The position numbers and the translations under genes are program-made. 64,000 nt of DNA from Aegilops tauschii subsp. strangulata (Eukaryota > Streptophyta > Magnoliopsida > Poales > Poaceae), in contig NC_053036.3 of assembly GCF_002575655.3 (NCBI RefSeq), positions 642,962,736-643,026,735 of the forward strand, read 5' to 3'. The notes under the pieces are model-generated. The model was not told the DNA's origin, ran no database searches, and was given only the letters and a program-made list of their open reading frames with translations. Of this stretch, positions 44,559 through 56,701 are shown in pieces. Position 1 is the first letter of the stretch. Each line of letters begins with the position of its first letter.

Positions 44559-47384
44559 TCACAAGAGTCCAATTCTTATGTGGTTCAAGAAGCACCAATG
44601 ATAATACGAGTTAGACGGCTATACAACTCTACTTATCTACTGAAACAAGATGCTTAGCGGATCAACAAGATGCTTACAGATATAGAACAGCAGGAGGGTG
44701 AGGTGTGGGTATAACATGGCAAATGATAGACCCGGTGAAGAAGGAATGACAATTGTGCAGAGGGTTAAGGGGTGTGGTTACAACGTGACAATAAGAGAAA
44801 GACCCGGTAAAGAAGGATTGGACGTTGTGTGGGCTTTCCATGTATGAATACTACTGGCAGTGTTACAGTGTGCTGATATGTGCTTTGTAAACAGCAGGCC
44901 AAGTGGTCCATTAGAAAAGGGCTGGATAGATTATCAAACAATGAGGGAAGCGAGGAAGAGCTCGGGACGACGGCGTAATGATTAGCCGTCTTCAAGTAGA
45001 AGATCCGGACAACCATAAGGGCATGCGATTTTTTCCGATGCAATGCATGGGCGCCACGACCGACCTCAACCTTCGGATTTTACAGTACTGTAGTATTCAT
45101 AGAAGTCTGCTTTTTTGTTTGTATTCGTAGTAAATTATAGTTAATTGATGACTAACCTGATGAAGGATTTACTGTCCTATAGCTTCTATAATTTACCGCA
45201 CTATAAATTTTTTGATTGTTTGAATTTACAGTGACCTTATGTTTGAATTTACACTACCCTGTTTTTAGTTTTACAATCCTATAACTTCTGTAATTTATAG
45301 TAGTAGCCTAAATGTTGTGATTTTTGTATTTTACAGTGATAGATTTTACACTATACAGTTACCTGAATTTACAGTGCTACATTTTTTACTGGAAGAACTA
45401 TTTGAAGGAGATTGTGAGAGTACTGACCTACAGTTTGTCTTCTTGGTGTGACTGTAGTTTCCTGATTGTGTAGCTATTCTGTCCCCTTCTTCCTCCATCC
45501 TCTTTCTCGTTCTTATTTGATCATAAAGCACACATTGTTACTGGTTGTTTCTCCTTATTTTTACTGAAGTTCCAGTATCTTTGTTGTGATCTGCTTGTTA
45601 CTGACTGGAATTTTAGTAAAATGAACACTGTAAAATTCATCAAAGCTGAATATGTGATACACTTTAAAAGTTACTCTTTATTCGTAGTGAGATGACTGTA
45701 AATTTCAACTCAAGCCACTGTATTTAAAGCTTCATGACGATGAAATGTTTAGTATGTGATTAGTTCATCTTGTGTTGATCATTGTACAGCAGGTTGATGA
45801 TGACTTTACGGCAGCCTAATTATGAATTTATACTATGTTTGTGTTCAGGAGTTTCTTCCACAAGTATCAACTTCAGATCCTTGAGATGAGAATTTCAGGT
45901 TTTCTTCCAATAGTATTGTGAAGAAAATAAAACTGTCAATAACCTGGAGAAGGTCGTGAGAGTACTGACCTGGCTTTTTGGGCCCTTTCATTGCTTGCTC
46001 ATGGATCATAGAGCGCATAGGTCATACATACACGTGCCATGTTTGTAGTGCCTGAAAAAATTGGTTGAATGCCCCTTTATTTTCAGTCAAGTTTTTTTTC
46101 AGTTGGTGTCAGATTTTTACTGGTTGGTATATTTGATTGAAGGCCAATTCAATTTCAGTCGATTGTAATATAGACACTCCCTTTTTTTGAAAACCAAAGT
46201 GTTCTCTATGGGGGAAGCCTATACGGCGCTACCGCGTGCACTACCCCTCGCGCGCTGGGCGTTCTCATGCGCAAGCCCATTTTTTGTTTTTATTCGTATT
46301 TTCTTTTTCTTTCTTTCTTTTTTCCTTTCATTTTATTTTCTGTTTTCCTTTTTCTTTCTTCTTTTCTCATCTTTACTTTTTCACTTTTTTTGTGAAATTT
46401 CTTTTCAGATTCACGAAGATTTTTTTGTTCATCGAATTTCAAAAAGGGTTCATCGAATTCAATTTTTTCATCGGATTTAGAAAATGTTCATCAAAATTTG
46501 TTCACCGACCTAAAAAAATATTCATTAAATTAAAATTGTGTTCGTCATTTTTGAAAAAAGTTCAACAAATTCATTTTTTACCGAATTAAAAGTTGTTATT
46601 CAAGTTTAAAAAACGTTCATCATTATTAAAGAATGCTTATAATATTTTCCAAAAAAATAAAAAATTGTTCATATTTTTTGAAATCATGGACGTTTTTTGA
46701 ATTCAAGAACTATTATTGAGAAATCAAAACGAACAATGTTTTTTGCAATTTTAGAACCTTTTTGTAATCGCAAATTATTTTAACATAAAATAAAACAAAA
46801 ACAGAAAATAAAAATGAAAAGTACAACAAACTTATATATCTAAAAATACCCAACATAGTAAAAATCGTTTTATAATAAGCACACAGTTATATATATTCAC
46901 ACTTTTAAAACTGGTCAAAATTCCCAAAAGTTGTTACATTTAAAAATGCATTTAGAAATGTTCAGAAAAATGCTATTTTTTTTAATAAATCATTTCGTTT
47001 TATTAAAAAATTCATGTTTTCCTAAAAGAAAAGAAAAATATTTAGAGACTATTCCATGAATTATTCTTCAGTCAGACGAAGAATGTCGAGGTGGCTTCTT
47101 GACGACCAATATTCAGCCGAGAAACAATAATCACGTTTATTAGAACTGAATATAAGAAATGGTGTGTAATGATAAAGAACTTCAGGACTTCATGGAGTCC
47201 AAGGTTTGCTGGGTGCGACGTTCGGCGAACAAAGTTGCCCATGTTTTATTTTCGAGCCTACCAGTGTGATAACTTCAATAAGTCACAATGATTCCAACTC
47301 AAAAAAACAAATTGTACCTAATGACACATCGAGTAGATTTTGCAAGATTCCATGCCCGTTGCAGCGCACGGGCATTTGTATTAG
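44559..47384. other. Repeat-derived spacer ending in a Helitron 3' end
   Basis: No gene was recognised. Between 45,060 and 45,720 there are many TTTACAGT/TTTACACT strings in a thymine-rich background. From 46,190 a GC-rich patch (GGGGGAAGCCTATACGGCG) is followed by pyrimidine-rich and TTCATC(A/G)AATT-type repeats. The region ends with GTTGCAGCGCACGGGCATTT and TTAG (47384), a degenerate Helitron 3' terminus whose 5' end I could not place. Confidence 0.45.
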
Positions 47385-47619
47385 TAATAATAAAGCACGG
47401 ATTGACTTTGTGGGTTCACCGTCACAATACGCTTCCGCCCAGTCGTAATACGCTTTTACGATTTATATTTTCTCTAACCGAGGTGGTACTAATCTATATA
47501 GCACATACATCAAAAGCAATACAGACTTCCGTTCATCAGGAGTTTTTAGCGCCAGCCTGCGCTTGGCCCATCTACTCTGGGGAAGCAAAAATTTGGCAGC
47601 GCACGGGCATTTGTACTAG
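47385..47619 (+). mobile_element. Short non-autonomous Helitron, 235 bp
   Basis: It starts TAATAATAAAGCACGGATTG, a family 5' end lacking the first few bases, and ends GCAGCGCACGGGCATTTGTA then CTAG (47616-47619). GC-rich hairpin plus CTAG followed by T is the Helitron 3' signature. The next Helitron begins directly after it. Confidence 0.65.
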
Positions 47620-47907
47620 TCTCTCCCTAATAATAATAAAGCACGGATTGACTCCGTGGGTTCACCGTCACAATACGCTTCTTCTCGTAAGTTTACGCTT
47701 TCACTTTGAATTTAAAACATGTACGCGAGGTGGTACCAAAAAACTGTTCATTGATCGTGTACGTCAATTGGTATAAGTCGCTGTTTTGTCCCTCCGGCTC
47801 GCTGGACTGGGCCGTGTTGATCGTTCCTGTCAACCGCGTGATGGGGCCTGGTCAAAAGGAAAAAAACGATGCAAAAAATACTTCACGTGAGTTTCAAACC
47901 CACGACC

Positions 47908-48436
47908 AAGGCCCCGGGGATGCGGCCGCAGATGCTGATCATCTCCCGCGGGGGCACGCGGAAGCTGCTGAACCTGGAGGAGGTGGCGGCGGCGGCGACG
48001 GAGCTCGGGTTCAACGTGACGGTGGCGGAGGCGGGGGCGGACGTGGCGGCGTTCGCGGCGCTGGTGAACGCGGCGGACGTGCTGCTGGCGGTGCACGGGG
48101 CCGGGCTGACGAACCAGATCATCCAGCCGACGCAGGCGGTGGTGCTGCAGATCGTGCCATGGGGGAACATGGACTGGATGGCCACCAACTTCTACGGGCA
48201 GCCGGCGCGGGACATGCAGCTCCGGTACGTGGACTCGTGGAGTACTATGTCGACGAGGAGGAGACGAGCCTCAAGGACAAGTACCCGAGGGAGCACCTGG
48301 TGTTCAGCGACCCCAAGGCGCTGCACAAGCAGGGGTGGCAGGCGCTCGCCGAGACCATCATGAAGCAGGACGTGAAGGTGAACCTCACAGGTTCCGCCCC
48401 ATCCTGCTCCAGGTCATCGACAAGCTGCAGGAGTAG
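47908..48436 (+). pseudogene. GT61 glycosyltransferase 3' fragment, frameshifted
   Basis: It encodes the C-terminal part of a GT61 family enzyme (DUF563; Golgi xylan arabinosyl/xylosyltransferases of grasses). Visible are RPQMLIISRGGTRKLLNLEE, VNAADVLLAVHGAGLTNQII with the family hallmark VHGAGLTN, QIVPWGNMDWMA, YYVDEEETSLKDKYPREHL and the end LLQVIDKLQE. An apparent 8-bp insertion near 48235 shifts the frame, and a second shift near 48390 precedes the original stop at 48436. The N-terminus and transmembrane anchor are absent. GC content is far above the neighbours, as expected for a captured exon. Confidence 0.8.
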
Positions 48437-49349
48437 CGGCGGCGGCGCCGTCGTCTCCTTTGTCATCCCCAGCTCATACATACACATGAAAAACTCATAC
48501 GTACAAACCTAGCCGACCATCGTGGACACCGGTTAATCCTATTTGGTGATTGTAGGAAAGTGACGATCTTTCAAGCCAACAACCAGGGGCATGAGTTCAC
48601 GTCTTCAGGTATGTATATGCACATGATCGTCTAAAGTAGATGTTTATACAGCTCCTGCCCAGTTTGATATTTGGTCTCTCATACTAGGAGTCGTTAATAA
48701 GCTTCAACTAATGAGATGGAACGATATTGCTTTTTTAAGCAGTTAACCGCAGGAAGAAACTGTTTTGTGACTATCGGCATCGAATAGAAACGAATGAAGT
48801 ATCGATACTGGGAAAATGGATACTCAGGTGTCTCTAACAGGTGCTAGCATATATTGTTTGCATCTCAAGATGATCCGGTACACAGATTTCTTTCTCTACG
48901 GTATGATGATCTTAATAGATCAGTAACCTGTACGAGAAACAATATGTTTGTTATTTTGATTATCATGATGATCGTCACTTTGTCAGGTACCAATGTATCT
49001 TTTGGACGTTGTATGTTTGTTATTTTGTCAGTATTATATATATTCTTGAACTTTATTATTCCTGACTACGATACATATAAATTCACTCGGTACAAAAATA
49101 GTAGTCTTGAAAATTTTGAGCATGTTGTTGCCTGGGTTGATGATAGTTGAACAACTTTGTTGCCACTGCTTGCAACCGTGCCATTGACCTCCCTCGGGTT
49201 CGCCCTTCTCAACTGTAATCACTGCTTGCCTAAGTTAAGCTCCTCCTTAGCAACGGCCCATCTCGATGGTGGCCTTCCATGAAAGCACTAAACCCTACCA
49301 CAAAGCCGGCTCTGTATCCCATTATTTTTTGGTTTTCTCCCGTTACAAC

Positions 49350-49940
49350 GCATGGGAGCATTACAAGTCCATGAATTATAAGTTGTGGGGAAGGGAGACC
49401 CGCGAAGCGGTGTGGCCGAAATTTGACAAATATATATATTTTTCAGTTAAAAGGTACTTTTCGCCCCAGGCCAAAATGGCCAAAATTTAGCCAAAATAAT
49501 AATAGTTAAAAGGAAGGAGGATTGTGTGATCAAGAAATAAGGAAGGATTCAAACGGGTCATATCCTTAAAAAGGAAGGATTGTGTAAGGCTACTTAAATA
49601 AGAAGGAAGTTTGATTGTCGTTTGAATATTTATACGAACGTTGCTTTGGAGGGAAAGAAAATAGAAATGCGGCTGAAATATTTGACATTTTTATGTTGTA
49701 TTTGTATATTAATTAATGAGTTATTTCTTTAAGAGCTTAGATTTATGATTGTGCTTGCCCATTTGAAATATCAATTAATACTAGGAGCATTACAGGCCCA
49801 TGAACTATAAGTTGGGGGAAGGGAGACTCGCGAAGCGATGTGGCCGAAATTTCACCAAAATATATATTTTTCGGCCGAAAGGTTTCGGTACTTTCCGTCC
49901 CAGGAGAAAATGGCCAAAATTTAGCTGAAATCCGTTTTTT
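49350..49940. repeat. Two direct copies of an approximately 150-bp unit
   Basis: The copies at about 49350-49505 and 49785-49940 share GGAGCATTACA, CATGAA(T/C)TATAAGTTG, GGGAAGGGAGAC and GGCCAAAATTTAGC, with about 280 bp between them. The first lies next to a degenerate hairpin CCCGTTACAACGCATGGG. They may mark two nested or tandem Helitron 3' portions. Confidence 0.6.
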
Positions 49941-50789
49941 AACCAAAAGTCAAAGCACAGCTTCCGTTGCAACGCACGGACATTTGTGCTAGTAATAATA
50001 AAGCACAGATTGACTCCGTGGGTTCACTGTCACAATACGCTTCCGTCCAGTTGTAATACGCTTTTACGATTTATATTTTCTCTAACCGAGGTGGTACTAA
50101 TCTATGTACCAATTGAGCTAAAGCACGTTTGTGTATTATATAATGGGGTTCTGTCTGTTATGAATAGTCCCATCTCGATCTTTTATATTCAACAACACCA
50201 GTTTATAATTTTATATACGTGGAAAACTTGCACGTACCCAGAAGCTGGCTATGAGTTCATGCATGCTTTGTTCATCGGGGTCAAGAAAAAGGGAATTGAG
50301 GGAGAGGTGTGACGCGGCACTGAGCTTCATGGTCGCCAATGGCGGCGGCGTTCTCTGGTTCCTGTAGAGGGACAGAAGAGAGAGATTTGACAGGGAGAGA
50401 TGTGAGGAAGGAGAGAAAGGAGCAGACGAGGCGGGGGTGGAGCGTCAGCTATGGCGGCAAAAGGATGCCCACGACGGTGGTGCCGTGGTGGTTTGACCTT
50501 GGCCATCCCTGCTAGCTCGAGCGTAGTGGCAGGCCAAGCTCCGCCTCCTCCATATCGACTTGTTAATTTTCTATATGCCATGAACTTCGTGCTTTTTTTT
50601 AGTTCTTCTGTATTCTCTCGATCTGGAAGTAGGGAAGTCGGATGGGGATTCGTTGCTTCTTGCGCCCCTTGCGCCAAGCATCGGTTCAATGAAACTGGGC
50701 TCATTTCAAATTACTGAGATATGTCATGCATGTATGTGCAAATTGCAAGATGTCCAGGGATCGCACAGGTGCATTCCGAGGGGCGGGCT

Positions 50790-51146
50790 GCCACCGTTTC
50801 GAGTCTGTCAGAGTTTTCAGAAATCCTTGCATGCAGAATGGGAGTTCAACTAGCTGCGGAGTTGCATGTGCAGAAGCTGCATGTTGAGTTGGATAACGGT
50901 GGTGGGCACGCTGAACGCCAGGGAGAAGAACCTAGCAGCCGTTGGACCGGTCATTGAAGAGATTAAGGGAGCCATGCTTACAAACTTTCAAGATACAAAG
51001 ATTAGCTTGGCGCGCCATTCCGTTAATGGAGCTGCTCATGGGTTAGCTCGAGAGGTTGTAGGGAACTAAACAATGTGTGGACTGATAATCCACCAGACTG
51101 TATTTTGCAGATCGTTGCCTCGGGGATGTCCGAGTTTTTTGAATAA
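50790..51146 (+). pseudogene. RNase H-like fragment (RVT_3 type)
   Basis: Across two frames the sequence encodes SEFSEILACRMGVQLAAELH, VQKLHVELDN, AVGPVIEEIKG, ISLARHSVNGAAHGLARE, and after another shift a tail ending SEFFE, stop at 51146. This is the RNase H-like domain found as single-copy plant genes and at the end of LINE polyproteins; VNGAAHGLARE is its usual last motif. Frameshifts near 50910 and 51066 disable it. It probably is a captured piece within the Helitron. Confidence 0.68.
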
Positions 51147-51493
51147 ATAGATAAGTAAGTTATCCTAAAAAACCGAAGTGTACCTATCCTTTTATATTTC
51201 ATTGATTGATAGATGGAAAGGTGTGTCAGGTGATTTGTTAACAATTTAGGTTTCTGTTGCAATTAATTGTGTTTCTTTTTTTAATATACTACTCCAAAAT
51301 TTAAGGTTAATGCAGTTTTTTTATTCCATTGATAGATGGAAAGGTGTAACAGGTTATATCTTAACACTTTAGGTTTTACTATTAATTATGTTTCTTTTTT
51401 AAATATTTTTTCCAAATTTTAAGGTTGATGTAGTAATTTTCTTTACTAAATTGTCGAAATATTGATTGTGAGAGAATTTTTATGGCATAATAA

Positions 51494-54400
51494 CACTATT
51501 AGGAAAAACCTTATACACAGAAGTTTATTAGTAGCGCGGTCTAAAAAGAGGGGCTACTACTAATTAGTAGTAGCGAGGGGTATAAAACCCGCGCTACTAC
51601 TAAGTTGATAGTAGTAGCAAGGGGTATAAACCCGCGCTGCTACTAATTAAGTGGCTATAGCGCAGGTAATTCCCCGGGCTATTACTAAGCGTGTCTGCGC
51701 CATCCCTCGCGCGGACCCTCGCCTCCTCGCCGCGGCTCCCGCCGTAGCCGCGTGTGCGTGGCCGTGGCGCCGGAGCGGCGGAGGAGGGGTAGGGCGGTGT
51801 TTGCCGCGGCGGCCTCGACGGGCAACTACATGGTGCCACCTTCCTCCAAGACCGGCCGCCTCGTGCTGCGGCTGATGGCAGTGGCGCAGCGAGTCTCCCA
51901 CCTCACCACCACCGCTGCTTGTCGTCCGTCCCTCCTTCCGTCTATGGCGACGGCGACCTCCGGCGTAGCAGGCTCAGCGCAGCGGCGGGCAACAACGACG
52001 GCGATGTCGGCCTCCAAGACCCCATCCCAGCCTCTGTTGGAATATGTAGGTACCCACTCCTTCCCCTTCCCCTTCACTTGCTGCCCGCTCTCTTCAAATC
52101 TGTTTCTGCATCCTCTATTAGAACTTGTTTGCTCTCTGTTTTTTGGAGATGTGCTAGTCTGTATGAATGTATAATTGGTACGTAGCTCAAAACGAAACTT
52201 GCAAATGGTTCAATACATTTACAGGCAGCACCGGGATGGCATGGTTGAACGCAAAAAGCAAATGCCATGACCGACGAAACTGAAAAATTGAACACTTCCT
52301 TCCTCGTCCTGGATGAAAACCATGTGACTGCTTGCACGATGCATCAAACGTAGTATCTGAAACAAGATTATCCTTCTGCCTTCCTGCCTGCAACTGGACG
52401 TTTTGTAATGGCACAGCACCCCGTCTCAGACGGCTGTCGCCGGTGGCGAGGTTAAACATTCTTCTTGTGAACATCCGGCTAAAATGTATCTCAGTACATT
52501 TTAGAGTGGAAGAGAAGAGAATTGGGGCGTTAGATTCAATTGCAAATATGCTGAATCCAAGTGGATGGAACGTTGATGTTACTCAACAAATGATGCAATG
52601 GATTCACTGCACAACTTGTGAATAAGTGCCACCAACTGGGTGCTGATGCAGATGGCAAGGCATTGGTAACACGCTTGTAAATGTCAAGGCCGTGAACCCC
52701 GTGTCATGACTGACGAAAATGAAAAACGAATCACTTTTCCCACCCTTGTATTGGGTCACTACTCACGTGATGCACCAGACGTGCCTGCAAGTCGGCGTTT
52801 TGTAATGCCAGTGCACGCTGTCTCAAATGGCTGCAAGTGGGCGTTTTTAAAGCCTGCATCGTATTTAAAGCCTGCATCACTAATTGATTTTAATTTCGAC
52901 CACAGGCTGTAGACAGACGGCTGGTCTGAAGTCTGAACTAAATCCCCATGGAACTTGGCAGCTGGGAGACGAGTAGGATCCTTTCCTTTAGGACACTTGG
53001 GGCCTAGTGGTTAACTGCTTGCTCCGTCGATCGATGCTATGCTCGATGCGGCACCGTCATCGTAAACCATCCATCCATTACCAGCAGACCATGGGCAATT
53101 TACAATTGATCTTTACCGTCTTTTCACCAATTAATCAATATTGCCCTGCACTACTTCACTCTGTTAACTTGTTCTGACCGAGCGGCGTCGACATCTTTAT
53201 CCGTCTGCCAGCGCAACTTCACATTGAGATTCCGTGTAGCCGTCGCATAGGTTCAGATAAATCTGTGGACAGCACAACAGTGCTTTGCTAGTACCTTAGG
53301 CCGTCTACTTATTGAGAGGTTCATGTGACAACTGAAATGGCTCCCTATGTATGATCGTAACATCACGAGCTTAGCTTAGCTTAGCTTAGATAAATCTGTG
53401 TCTCTTTCAGAATGCATAGTTTACCTGCGGACATCCGGGCTTATCATTTGCTGCCTAATTGGCTAGCTAGCTTCACCCTGCTGGCGTTTTTGGTTCGATA
53501 CCAAGGGCTAAGTTAGGTTTGAATGCTGGATTTTCTATGGTATGGTACATCAAGTGTTGTGTCGCTCGTTCAGAGCATTTGAATGCCGGATTTTCTAAGT
53601 TAAGTGTTGTTAGCCGTGCTATGCTTCCGAGCTGGCCGTACAGACACCAATGGCGCATTCTAGCTTCACCATTTGGCCTTTTTGGGCGTTCTGCCGTTGG
53701 TTCTCATTTAACCTCATTTTATTGGTATATACCTGCAGAACTGTTTCCATATCAAGGGCTATGTTATTGTTTGAATTTCAGTTTTTATCTGGTAGTAGTA
53801 CAGAAAGTGTTGTGTTGGTTCTTATGCTAGCCCTGTTATGCTTCTGAGCTGCTGTACAGATCAAGTATCGCTCTCTAATTGCCGATTTTCTGCTTGGTTC
53901 TTCCAATGTACATGCAGGTTCAGTGAGTTTGGAACCGATGGAGGACAACCATTCACCTAGTTCCTGTTTTTTATGGCTTTTGTTCTGTTTGTTTACAGAT
54001 CAATTCTGTCATTGCCTTTACCATGTTTCTTAAAGCCTTTGGTGGTCTCCTTTTCATCATCAGCAGCTCGTTCAGAGCGGTCGTACTTGCGCGTACTCTT
54101 CTTGTGCATGCACTATATCTAGAATTATGTTATGTTAAAGGGGCATCTAGATGCATACTGTTGTGGCTGCCATTAAATGCATGTCTTCTCAAACTATTTA
54201 AAAGGAAGTGTTGTTGCCGTGCCATTTAGGTAGTTTCAAAAGATATGATGTGCTTGGCTGTTAATGTTTTAGTGCGTGCTTCTCACCTGCTGTAAAAGGC
54301 CAATTAGGGCATTGTAGCTGCTTCAGTATTTGATCTTCATATATTTTGCTTTTGCAATATCCTGTTCTAACATCTGAAAATGGAATACTTTAACAATATA

Positions 54401-56043
54401 ATCTTCCTGACTTTCTGCAACTGATTGTTGCTGTAGTCCAAAATTATATGTTTGCGTTTATTGCCTTTTTTAGTGTGTTGATATTTGAAAGGGGAACAGG
54501 GCAACGTGTTGCACTCTTGCTTTTGTTAGAGCACTATATTTTAGAGAAAAGTATGTTTTTGGTCCCTCAAGTTCCCACAAAGTATAGACATGATCCCTCA
54601 AAAAATTTTGGTATACATTTGGTCCCTCAAGTCTCAAAACCGGATAAGCTTGGTCCTAAACCAGATTTTGAGCATGTTGACCGGGTTTGACCGCCACAAA
54701 ACCGCCTGATGAATAGTAAATTTGAAAAAAAACTTCAAAAAATGACAAAATTTTTGCAAGAGCCCGTCCGATCTCATTTCAGGACAAATTTTTCGTCGCA
54801 CCTTGCGCACTTAAGCATATTGGACCCCAAAAAATTTCATAATTTTTTATTTTGTTTTGATTTTTTTCGAATTTACTATTCATCAGGAAGATATTTTTGT
54901 TTTCTTTTTGCCACGAGCTCCTCGCGTGCCGAAAGAGCCTGAAATTTTGTTCGCATCTTGCGCATGTAAGCATATTCGACCCCAAAAAATTTCAGATTTT
55001 TTTGAAGTTTTTTTTTCGAATTTACTGTTCATCGGGCGGTTTTGTGGCGGTCAAAACTGGTCAATATACTCAAAATCTGGTTTAGGACCAAACTTATCCG
55101 GTTTTGAGACTTGAGGGACCAAATGTATACCAAAAAATCTTGAGGGACCAAGCCTATACTTTGTGGGAACTTGAGGGACCAAAAACATACTTTTCTCTAT
55201 ATTTTATTGTTAACCATGCTATGGTCCAAACTCCTTTTTATTCTGCTCATATGACATTGCTCATCTTCTGCTTTCTGTCCGATGCCTCCTATATTTAGAG
55301 TAGAAATATTCTTAATTTAGTGTTTCTTGAACATGGCCAGGGCAATGGATAAAATCTACTCTGGATAGTTGACAGAGGGAGTACATGCTAAGTTGACTTT
55401 TTTCCTGCGGATTTGCTTATCGTGAAGATGCTTGCAAGGATGCAGAGGGAGCGGATCATTTGGAGAGATAGGATGCCACTGTTTGGTGTTTTTATGCATT
55501 TTGGTTTGCTTGTAACTGTGTTTGCACTAGCTGGGAGTAAGCGACTTGGCAAGAAGTGTAGGTGTTTTAATTGAAGGCATGAAAAGCCATGACAATATGT
55601 ATGCTCTTACAGGATGTGCTCTAATGCCGCTGGTTTATTATAAATCTTGGATTAGTAATGATGTGTAATGCTGCTGGTTTATTGCAAATATGTGTTTGTT
55701 TTAGTTGGAATTGTATGCATAGAATGGAATTGGTGGATTTTATTTTTTAATTCCTAATTAGTTAGTAGTAGCATGGGAAAACACCAGATGCGCTAGCGTG
55801 GGTTTGCATCCAGGCTACTACTAACTTTTTAGTAGTAGCGTGGGAAAAAACCTAAGGCGCTACTACTATTTCATTACTAGTAGCGTGGGTTGCACCCGCG
55901 CTACTACTAAAATGTTGGTAGTAGTGTGGGTTTCACCCGCGCTACTACTAACTATTAGCTGTAGCGCGATACTAGTAGCGCGGGTACCCGCACAGCTAGT
56001 AGCCATTTTACCCGCGCTGCTAGTAGCCTTTTTCCTAGTAGTG
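51494..56043. mobile_element. Non-autonomous CACTA element, 4,550 bp
   Basis: The left end is CACTATTAGGAAAAACC and the right end reads CTTTTTCCTAGTAGTG. TAA flanks both sides (51491-51493 and 56044-56046). The subterminal regions hold copies of GTAGTAGCG / CGCGCTACTAC (51530-51680; 55770-56020). The interior has no transposase. It has a GC-rich block with exon-like frames (about 51690-52050, ending at a GTAGGTACCC-type donor), internal duplications (52270-52440 with 52715-52850), long AT-rich intron-like sequence, and a nested MULE MITE. It looks like a gene-fragment carrier, but I do not recognise the gene. Confidence 0.93.
54544..55197. mobile_element. MULE-type MITE with about 200-bp inverted repeats, 654 bp
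   Basis: Both ends start GAGAAAAGTATGTTTTTGGT and the arms match inverted for about 200 bp (GGTCCCTCAAG, CAAAACCGGATAAG, GTTTTGACCGCCACAAAACC). A 9-bp direct repeat TATATTTTA flanks it (54535-54543 and 55198-55206), the Mutator TSD length. The middle contains a short duplicated block (GCATATT(G/C)GACCCCAAAAA). No protein is encoded. It sits inside the CACTA element. Confidence 0.95.
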
Positions 56044-56377
56044 TAACCCACGGGAATCAGGGAGTAGATTGCCGAGGGCGGTCCTCACGTCTAGCTCGAT
56101 GAGATTAGTTTTTTTTATGTTTTCTATGAACATTCCCTTGCGTGGGTGTGGTTCGGGCAGTGTCGTGGATGAGCTCGTCGCCTTGGTATCGACCATGTCC
56201 GAATACATTGTGATCAGGTGGTGAACGGCCGACATGAGTTCGGGTGTCATGTCAAAATAGAAGGCACATGCATGTGCATGTATGTGTGTGAGAGAGAAGA
56301 GGGGTCTTGAGACATCACAGAAGCAGGACTGGCGATATTTCTTTTCTCCCATTGCAATGCACGGGCATTTCTGCTAG

Positions 56378-56701
56378 TACCAACATAAAAAGACCCAAAG
56401 TTGCAGATCCAAACCATCTCGACCGTCAAATTATGTTATCTAGCGGTTCAAATCGCTCCAATGTTGAGCACCAAACACGTTTAACGCTCTAATTACCCAC
56501 TAATGCCATTAATTATAAACACATTTTGACTCAACGATATCCCATAAAATCTGCTATGCAATTAATATCCTACCATTCCCGCGAAAAAAGTAATTGATAT
56601 CTTACAAAATACCAATGTGCAACAGATATATCTTACCTAATATAGCGTGCAACTAATATCCTACCTAATATAAATGTGCATTGCACGTACATTATTACTA
56701 G
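56378..56701 (+). mobile_element. Small Helitron-like unit, about 324 bp
   Basis: It follows a CTAG and contains GACCCAAAGTTGCAGATCCA and AACCATCTCGACCGTCAA, sequence I associate with the 5' parts of Triticeae Helitrons. It ends TGCATTGCACGTACATTATT then ACTAG (56701). The start does not read TC, so the 5' end is imperfect. Confidence 0.45.

Larger units (their letters stand above)
47620..49992 (+). mobile_element. Non-autonomous Helitron, about 2.37 kb, with captured GT61 fragment
   Basis: It starts TCTCTCCCTAATAATAATAA (47620) and ends CGTTGCAACGCACGGACATT then TGTGCTAG (49992), with T following. There is no Rep/helicase. Inside are a GC-rich glycosyltransferase fragment (47908-48436) and two direct copies of an approximately 150-bp unit (49350-49505, 49785-49940). 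The ends are inferred from the family termini; an internal Helitron-like hairpin near 49340 leaves open that two elements are merged here. Confidence 0.65.
49993..56377 (+). mobile_element. Probable Helitron hosting a CACTA element
   Basis: The left edge TAATAATAAAGCACAGATTG follows the CTAG of the previous Helitron. The next good Helitron 3' end is CCCATTGCAATGCACGGGCA then TCTGCTAG (56377). Removing the CACTA at 51494-56043 leaves about 1.84 kb, a plausible non-autonomous Helitron containing the RNase H fragment. That the two ends belong to one element is an inference. Confidence 0.5.

Noticed and set aside
46187..46589. Phe/Ser-rich frames of about 100 codons
   Set aside because: They come from a pyrimidine-rich low-complexity tract (TTTCTTT-type).
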